Assembly: GCA_027577415.1 (NCBI GenBank)
Contig: JANBQS010000627.1
Location: 1 to 14,341 of the forward strand
DNA length: 14,341 nucleotides
Direction of reading: 5' to 3'
From: Coemansia sp. RSA 922
Taxonomy: Eukaryota > Kickxellomycota > Kickxellomycetes > Kickxellales > Kickxellaceae
Shown: positions 1 through 6,612 of the stretch, piece after piece
Numbering within the stretch: the stretch's first letter is position 1
How the letters are laid out: every line of letters starts with the position of its first letter
The notes under the pieces: model-generated
What the model was told of the DNA's origin: nothing
The model's input: the letters and a program-made list of their open reading frames with translations, nothing else
The model's database searches: none
Position numbers and translations under genes: made by a program

Positions 1-525
1 GGGCTCGGTGGCAAAAACGTCCAAAGGCAAGAGGCATGCAAGTGGATTCTTATTTAGTCAATGAATGTCTACTTTTTTCCTATTATCCAAACAGCGCTCC
101 TCTGCTAAACATACTTGCACAAATGAGGCAAAAAAAATGAGCAGGAAAACATCTTCAAGGGGGGAGGGTAGTCATTCGATATATGCAAAGTACATTATTC
201 TTATTCCGGTTATCGATTCCAATACAAGAACAAAAATAAAAAATGCACAGAGCCGAGAGTGCAGCTCCCAAACAAACGACGGCGGTCTTTCTGCAACGCG
301 CATTCTCAAAAGTGCTGATGAACGGAAGACACGACAAAGGTGCAATGGCACATTTTTTTCTTTTCTCCAGTCCGTAAGGTCGCCAATGTTTAAATAGGCA
401 CAAAATTTCCCTTCTTGAGCGCCACAAGGTTCACAAAATAATAAACTCGGGAGTTTCTTTATTTTTTGTATCTTTTATCACGTTCTATTTTTGTGCTCTT
501 TCCTTGGCGATTATTTTTTATTATA
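1..525. other. Non-coding region upstream of the receptor gene
   Basis: No convincing gene is visible. Two overlapping short frames, 110 codons on the plus strand and 90 on the minus strand, show no recognisable domain and have the composition of spacer DNA. The stretch is AT-rich near the gene, with a TTAAATA-like element near 389-395 and T-rich sequence from about 455 to 525, as expected for a fungal promoter and 5' leader. A perfect short inverted repeat lies at 443-456 and is listed separately. The left edge may hold the downstream flank of another gene, but no coding end can be recognised. Confidence 0.55.
443..456. repeat. Short perfect inverted repeat before the receptor gene
   Basis: AAACTC and GAGTTT form 6-bp arms around a GG spacer, about 70 nt upstream of the chosen start codon. 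The symmetry suits a dimeric transcription factor site, but arms this short also occur by chance. No function is assigned. Confidence 0.3.
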
Positions 526-1644
526 ATGAACCAAATTGTGCTAAGTATCGTCGATGTGGCTTCACGAGAGGGTAGCGCACCAGTTAATGGCACAAAACCA
601 CCGCCAGCTAATTTGCACGGTGTTCTAGGCGATTGGGCCGTCGTCGGCTATGGCATCAACATTTGCTCTATCGTATTATCTGCCGTCGTCATCTTCACTA
701 CAATTGTGCTAGTATTTAGAAACCGGAGTCTAATAGCGCGCCCCTCGATGCGTATCTCGACGTCAATTGCCGCCTGTGACATGGTATACTCAGTATGCCA
801 AATGTTCATTTTCAACAACGACTACATGAAGCAGCTCTCCGAGACCCGTCTACGCGTCATGCTATGGATTATGTCAGGGTCGTCTGTGTCCTTTGTATTT
901 CTCTCATCGTGCATGGGAATCCAGCTCCTGCTCACAGTTCTCACGCGCAATTCGCACTGGGCCGGCGTCATTCAACCGTACTACGAGATCACAAGCTTCT
1001 TCCTAGCGTTCCTTATCACGCACCCTTACCTCTACGTGTTCCAAACTGTAATGTGGATTCCCTCGGCACAGGTATTTTACCTCAAAGATGAATTGGAAAT
1101 CTCGCGCCGTAATCTCTGGCTCATCCAGTGGATGTGGATTTTCGTGGGCATCGTCTTTCTCTTCTTCGTCGCCATCTTCACCTATCTCAAGATGTCACAA
1201 GTGTGGCGCGAGGCCTCGGCTACTCATGGCGCTCCCGAAAAGCTCGACCTACTGGATACGGCTACTCTCAATGCCCTGTCGGAAGAGAGAAAAAAGTATA
1301 TCCGTTCGGTGACTCTTCGCGTTACTTGCTACCCGATTATCCCCATTGTGACTCAAACTCTGCTCGTCGTCGGCAACCTGCTCGCCGCTCCTCCGTACTG
1401 GCTCTTTGTGCTGTCCAACGTGCTGCCGTCGACGCAAGGTACCCTCAACTTTATCGTCTACTGCATGAACCCCGCCCTCGACGTCTATCGCAAGTCGCTC
1501 ATGACTCGCCTGCGTGGTACCAGGAAAAAGAAGGTGGAAAAATTTGACAGATTGAGCGATTCCGAGTCTACTCGTCACCTCCCGTCTCCCTCGCTGCCGA
1601 GTAGTGCCTTCAGCGCACAAAAGGACGATTACACCTATGTTTAA
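526..1644 (+). CDS. Putative seven-transmembrane G-protein-coupled receptor
   Basis: The 372-residue protein has seven hydrophobic segments at about residues 38-64, 76-96, 110-139, 153-178, 195-222, 262-286 and 290-318. A short N-terminus carries an N-glycosylation sequon (Asn-Gly-Thr, 21-23), which fits an outside N-terminus. Segment 6 has Cys-Tyr-Pro followed by Ile-Ile-Pro, similar to the CWxP switch of rhodopsin-like receptors. Segment 7 ends with Asn-Pro-Ala-Leu-Asp-Val-Tyr, like NPxxY with one extra residue. The third cytoplasmic loop (223-261) is charged. The roughly 54-residue tail has a basic RGTRKKK patch followed by a Ser-rich stretch, suited to G-protein coupling and phosphorylation. 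The first ATG in frame (526) is chosen; the open frame extends 60 nt further only through a TTG. It likely acts at the plasma membrane sensing a nutrient, pheromone or other ligand, but the ligand is unknown. A cAMP-receptor-like or Git3-like receptor is an alternative family placement. The topology is convincing and the family is inferred. Confidence 0.75.
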   Translation: MNQIVLSIVDVASREGSAPVNGTKPPPANLHGVLGDWAVVGYGINICSIVLSAVVIFTTIVLVFRNRSLIARPSMRISTSIAACDMVYSVCQMFIFNNDYMKQLSETRLRVMLWIMSGSSVSFVFLSSCMGIQLLLTVLTRNSHWAGVIQPYYEITSFFLAFLITHPYLYVFQTVMWIPSAQVFYLKDELEISRRNLWLIQWMWIFVGIVFLFFVAIFTYLKMSQVWREASATHGAPEKLDLLDTATLNALSEERKKYIRSVTLRVTCYPIIPIVTQTLLVVGNLLAAPPYWLFVLSNVLPSTQGTLNFIVYCMNPALDVYRKSLMTRLRGTRKKKVEKFDRLSDSESTRHLPSPSLPSSAFSAQKDDYTYV

Positions 1645-1727
1645 ATTACCCAACAATCAATAATACTAATATAATTACTAATAGTCGAGATATATTGGTA
1701 GATAATAGACATGCGACAAAGTTCCAA

Positions 1728-4700
1728 TCAGTGCCACTGCATCTGGCTGCCAAACCCGGCAGCTTGGTTGGTGTTAAACATCTGCTGCTGTTGAGGCTGT
1801 TGCGGCCGTTGTTGTTGCTGGTTCATCATCTGAGTTTGGAGCATATTTTGCTGCAGTTGCTGCTGCTGGTGGTTCTGTAGTTGTAGCTGCTGGTTGCCGA
1901 GCGTAGGGTTAGCCATAGCAAATATGCCGGTCGGTCCTGCTGGCCGCTGTCCAATACCAGCCGACTGTTGCAGTGGATTGCTGTTCAAGTTGTATCCCGA
2001 CGAGGTTACGATAGACGAAGTAGAGTACTGAGCATTCTGCATTCCGGGCATCTGCTGCTGCGGCTGCTGCTGAATGTTGCCGCTAAATACACTAGGCGCA
2101 TGCGGATTGACCGACTTGAACAAATCGTACTTGCTTCCAGTCTGGTTCACGGGAGTCGAGTTGATGCCGCCACCTATAGCCAACGCCGAGTTTGGATGCA
2201 ACTGACGCTGCTGCTGTTGCTGCTGGGTCATAAACTGAGCGCTTGGCTGGTTCATCTGGTTACTGTTGTACGAGCCAAAGTTCGTAACGCTGTGAGTAGC
2301 CGCGATATTACCGCTATTGTTGTTATAGCCAGCAGCCAGAGCGCCGCCACCACCACTAGTAGAGAACCCTCCAACAAAGCCTCCGGCGTTAGGCATTGCG
2401 TGATTGGTAGACGTAAAGCTGCCCAAGTTTGGAGTCGACCCAGTCACGGCATGGTTTGCAAATATACCACCGCCCATTCCAGCTGGAACAAGGCCTGTGG
2501 TCGAAGAGCTTGCCGCGGGGAGATTGGTAATGCCATGTGCCGCCGAAAACATGCCTACTGGCGATACCGAGTTGGGTGCGCCAAACTGCTGTTGCCGCTG
2601 AGCAAACGAGTTGGCTTGCTGCTGCTGCTGCTGCTGCTGTTGCTGCTGTAAGCTGGTCTGGCTCGGCTGAAGGGTCATCGGCTTGCTCATCTGTGACGGG
2701 ATAAGCGGGGGAGGCAGCCGACTAGACAACGGCACAGGCTTTTGCTGGAGCTGGCCGCCTCCAGTAATCGAGCTCATATTCGCGCCCATCATCGACGTCT
2801 GCTGAAGCGGTGGTTGCTGCTGAATCGGGACGGACATAGTTATAGGGGCAGAGACGGGCGTCTGGGCAGCGCTGCTACCAGCGGCTGCTTGGAGTCCGCG
2901 GGCCTGGGTGGCCATCTGTTGCATCCGCAGCATCTGCTCTTGCTGGTTCTTAAGCATCTCGACTTGCTGCTTCATCGCCTCCGCCTGGCGCTGGGTCTCC
3001 AGCCGCTCCTTGTCCTCCTTCAGCTGCTTCAGCTGCGCCTCGACCTTTTGCGTCTGCTGCATTTGCAATAGTTGCTGCTGCTGCTGTTGCAAGAACATGG
3101 CCTGCTGGCGGATCTCTTCCTGCTGCTGCTTGATGCGGGCCTCCTGCACTGCAAGCTCTTGCGCCTTTGCTTTGGCCATCTGCTCCAAACGGTCGATCTG
3201 CGCCGTGTTGCCAGTTGCTGCAGCTACAGCCATGCGCTGAGTTGTCAACTCGCCCATTCCATGCAAGTTCGCCTGCTGCTGAGATGACGTACTTGCGGAG
3301 GGCGTGGCAATAAGCGGAGCCATGTTGGCTGTAATGGCTGACTGGTTGCGAGAAGCAGTGGGGCGCGAGCGTGGTGGCAGGTTCTGGAGTTGCTCTTGCT
3401 GTGGCGGCGGCGGCGACCTGCTAGCTCCTCCCATCCCGAACGCCTCGTCCAACGCGTTTCGACTAGACGATCCAGCATTTACGCCAGACGCGCCAATATC
3501 AGGCGTGTTAGTAGGGCTTAGGCTAGCCGGTCCTCCAAGCTTTTGCTGCGCCGATCGCAGCTGAACAGGGTCGACTACAGAAGCTTGAGTCTTTGCGGGC
3601 TTGCGGCTGCCGACAGCCAGGTTAAGCGGCAGCTTGTTCGTAGTAGCAGGATGCGAGCCAGTTGGGCGAGGAGACGACGGTGAAGGCGACGATGCGACTG
3701 GCACATCTAGCGAGGTAAACGGGTCGGCGGCGGGACCGCGGGCTACGTTTTGCTTGCGAGCATTGGTTTGCTTTTTGCCGTGCGACTGCTGCTGCTCTTC
3801 TTCTTGCATCCGCCGAGCAAGGGCCTCGTCAGAGTCGATTTGCTTCCTGCGGTCCGACCGACGGTCAAGCTCCGAGTCAATTCCCCACGGGTTGTTAGCG
3901 GCACGTCGTGGCTGAGAACGACCAGCTGACTCTGGTGGCACCTTGGGCGAGCTGACACCGGGGCTACGTGGCGACTGTTGGGCCCAAGACGGCGAGCCTA
4001 TAACAGGCTTGGGTTCTTGAAGTGGTTCCACTGGCAGGCCCTGGTGGACGCGGAATGCGCGCTCGAGCTTGGGGATATCCGCCGGCTTGACGCCCAGCGT
4101 CCGAAGGGTCTCGGCTGTAATGTCAGGTATCGACTCATCATCCAGCCGCTCAGCTACAAACGAAGTGGCATACTTCAATGCATTGTCAGCGCTGACGCCG
4201 CACTTGAGGGTAAAGTAGTCAAACCAGTCCCAGTCGTAGTTGATCGGCCGTCTCTCGGGGTGCTTTCGCGCGCTCTCTTGCTGCCTCTGGCGTGCGGTCA
4301 TCGGCTTGGCTGGCATGGCGGGCGGGATGCTGCTACCAGTCACGCCCTCTACGTACTGCCGGTCCTCTGGTGAGAACTTTGCCAAGTCCACAGTGATTTT
4401 CTTGTTGTTGGTCTTGTGCAAGTGCACCTGGCCGTCTGGATCGAGGCGCAAAAACTGAGCTTCAACCGTGTAGGCGCCAGAGCCGTCAGTCCACGTGCGT
4501 ACTTTGCTCAGATCAGGACCTTCCGCAATAGGAGCAGGCGCAGCAGCTAAGGGCTCTGCTTGTTGCGCCTGTCGCAACTGCAGCAAGTGCAAGGGCATAT
4601 TGTCCGAGTCGCTTGGCGCACGACGACTTCCAGGCGGTGTTGTCACACTGCGGTCTATCTGACTCGGTGCAGCATAGGTCGCTGACGGCGATAGTACTGG

Positions 4701-6261
4701 CGGAGCTGCTGGAGTGGCCATATGTGCTCGAGACGCTGCTCGCCGCACTGTGTCGGTGCGCGTAGGCAATGGCGGAGTGCTCACCACATTGGCAGGCGGC
4801 GCGACAGACGGCTCATATTCGCTATCGAGGCCCTCGCTCAATGACGCAGGCTGTAGTTCGACATATGATGCTGGTACAAGACCAGCACGACCATGGGGCG
4901 GGGAGAGCTGAACCTGCCACCACTCTGGGTCGGATTTATCCAATACCAAGACTCGGTCGCCCTCGGACACTGTCAGCTCTTCAGGGTCGTCGCTGCTAAA
5001 CTCATAGAGAACCATGGCATGCTCTTGTGAAGTGGTCGTATGTGGTGGCAAAACAGGCATGTTTACAGCGGATGCTCCTGTCGCTGCTGGTTGAGGCGCC
5101 GGCTGAGGCGAGGGAGCCAAGTGCTGACTTTCCCTTGATGATAGCGGAAGCGATGTATCGTCGCTGGACTTTTCTCCCACTATCCGATCACCGATAAACA
5201 TCCCACGCCGGGCCGCATTGACAGAGTCCAAGATACGTTCCGCTTCGGCAACAGAGCCGCAAGTAAAGTCGAATGCTGCGGGTTCGTAGCCACCAATTTC
5301 AATACCCAGCACAGCTTTTTTGGCCGTGCACTTTGATATCTGTGCCATGGCGTAGCGCTTGGGCGCAACCGTGTCGCTATGGCTGTCTATTACTAGCGCT
5401 GCGTTGCTAATGCCCAGTGTTACCTTGCCGCCCTTCTTCTTTTTACCCTCAACTACACTAAAGTGCGATATAGTGTTGCTGGGCTGAGTGGCAGTCGATT
5501 TCGCAGGCAAACTCTGTGTCATAGTAGATGTCGGAGGAAGGGGAGGAGGAGGCGGTGGCGGAGGAGGCGGAGGAGGAGGTAATGTCGCACGAGTCGGCGT
5601 TGCTCCACTAGAGGGTTGTACTGGGAATGGAGGCGGCGGAGGTGGAGGCAGAGACAAAGGAGCCTCCTGAACAGCATGATCTGGAGTGGGCGTATGTGCC
5701 TCGTCAACGTGCACCTCTGCATTTCTCATCTGCTGCTGCTGCGGCGGCTCCTCATTCGAAATGAGCTCTACGTATGCCTTGGGGATAAAGCCGCAGCCGC
5801 CCTTAGTTCTCGCCATGTACCAGTCAGGATCATCGCCCTCAATGATCTGAATGCGCTCATCTTCAACCAGTGTCGTTTCCTCGTCCTGCGTGGGCTCGTA
5901 GTCATACAAGGCCCTTGCTTGCGAGATCGGCTCAACCTATCAAATATACCAAGTAAAAAGTTAGTACTGATGTGCATATCAGATAGGAGTGGTGGTTGTT
6001 CCCCCCTGACCGCTTCTTCCAGGTCAGTGGGCCCAGGCCGAGGCCCCGTATAAGTAACATTCTTACAATTTCAGTGTGGTTGGCAGGAACCAACCCCTGT
6101 TCTTCGGCGTCGTCGGCGTCAACAGGTTTGCGCTTGGCCTGAAGCCAGTCGGGGTCATTGCTGCTAAGAATGTACAGCACATCGCCTTCCTTGATTGCGA
6201 GCTCATCACCATCAGCTGGCTCGTAGGCATAAATAGCCCGACGCACCTCGGCCAGTGGCAT
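1728..6261 (-). CDS. SLA1: Sla1-type endocytic coat adaptor (SH3, SHD1, SHD2), two exons
   Basis: Exon 1 is 6261-6067 and exon 2 is 5936-1728, joined in phase 0 to give about 1467 residues (yeast Sla1 is of similar size, about 1240). Visible order: SH3-1 (about 5-65), SH3-2 (about 72-124), two polyproline tracts (about 160-200), a Sla1-type segment starting VVEGKKKKGGK (about 222-310), SH3-3 (about 372-427), SHD1 (about 543-600, starting VRTWTDGSGAYTVEAQFL), SHD2/SAM-like domain (about 632-699, DWDWFDYFTLKCGV), then a long Q/N/S/G-rich tail with a coiled coil (about 975-1080) and an 11-Gln run. In yeast, Sla1 links NPFxD cargo (through SHD1), clathrin, Pan1/End3 and Las17/WASP at cortical actin patches. 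The splice joins TEI to VEPISQARALYDYE, which matches the linker between SH3-1 and SH3-2 of yeast Sla1. The start ATG has A at -3. The tail lacks the yeast-type LxxQxTG repeats. Identity is secure; partners of the tail are inferred. Confidence 0.94.
2616..2648 (-). repeat. Polyglutamine-coding tract in the Sla1 tail
   Basis: Eleven consecutive Gln codons, nine CAG and two CAA. Seven CAG codons are uninterrupted (plus-strand CTG at 2619-2639), making this a trinucleotide microsatellite that could vary in length between strains. It lies in the Q/N-rich C-terminal region. Confidence 0.9.
5530..5690 (-). repeat. Polyproline-coding tracts in Sla1 between SH3-2 and the VVEG segment
   Basis: Plus-strand GGA/GGC/GGT-rich sequence encodes about 13 consecutive prolines followed by Leu-Pro-Pro, plus a second run of about eight prolines near 5630-5650. 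Such tracts bind profilin or SH3 domains. Here they could engage the SH3 domains of Sla1 itself or of Abp1, which is inference. Confidence 0.85.
5937..6066 (-). other. Spliceosomal intron of the Sla1 gene (130 nt)
   Basis: On the minus strand the intron begins GTAAGA at 6066 and ends GATAG at 5937. A canonical TACTAAC branch site lies at 5966-5960, with the branch A 24 nt before the acceptor. It is phase 0 and falls between SH3-1 and SH3-2. Removing it restores continuous homology to Sla1 across the two SH3 domains, which is the main support. Confidence 0.92.
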
Positions 6262-6612
6262 GTTTTCTGCGTTTGTTGTCTACCGACGCTGGTACTATGT
6301 TAACCAAATGTGAAAAAAAGAGTAGTGAACTGAGCTCGGCCAGACAGTAGTCAAGAAGCAAAAAAAAAAAAATTCAAGCAAGGAGTAATCGGAAAAGTAG
6401 CAGGGAAAGCGGATGTACATCAAATGTCCGTTGTTGGCCAATGTGTCTATCAGAGGTTTAGGGACAAAGGAATAGCTTGGCATTGAGCTTGGCGTGGGTA
6501 TGTCACACTCACGCGTCCCTTCTCTTCTACCAACCTCTTTTTCCATTATATTTCACCAACTGCTATCTTTTTCTTGCCAACTATTAGTAGCAGCTTATTC
6601 GTAAACCTCGAC
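6262..6612. promoter_or_regulatory. Shared divergent promoter between Sla1 and Abp1
   Basis: These 351 nt separate the two start codons and must hold the regulatory sequence of both genes. Visible are an A-tract near 6359-6371 (poly(dA:dT), typically nucleosome-depleting), an ACGCGT hexamer at 6511-6516 (listed separately), and a pyrimidine-rich tract from about 6517 to 6580 in front of Abp1. No clear TATA box is seen, and no coding potential. Confidence 0.75.
6511..6516. promoter_or_regulatory. ACGCGT hexamer, MCB-like element
   Basis: The palindrome ACGCGT is the Mlu I cell-cycle box bound by MBF/SBF-type factors in ascomycete yeasts. It lies about 100 nt upstream of the Abp1 start and 250 nt from the Sla1 start. 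A single hexamer is weak evidence, so its role is tentative. Confidence 0.3.

Noticed and set aside
65..427. Open frames of 110 codons (plus) and 90 codons (minus) near the left edge
   Set aside because: They overlap each other, show no domain or biased codon use, and lie in AT-rich promoter-like sequence. Considered chance frames.
466..525. Receptor start extended 20 codons upstream
   Set aside because: The extension begins at TTG, not ATG, and adds a hydrophobic stretch before the glycosylated N-terminus. The ATG at 526 is preferred.
1968..2651. 227-codon plus-strand frame inside Sla1
   Set aside because: Antisense to the Q-rich Sla1 tail; CAG-rich coding produces Leu/Cys/Ala-rich open frames on the other strand. 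No recognisable protein.
5937..6066. A frameshift or pseudogene break between the first SH3 domain and the rest of Sla1
   Set aside because: A standard donor, TACTAAC branch site and acceptor explain the break, and splicing restores the expected inter-SH3 linker.
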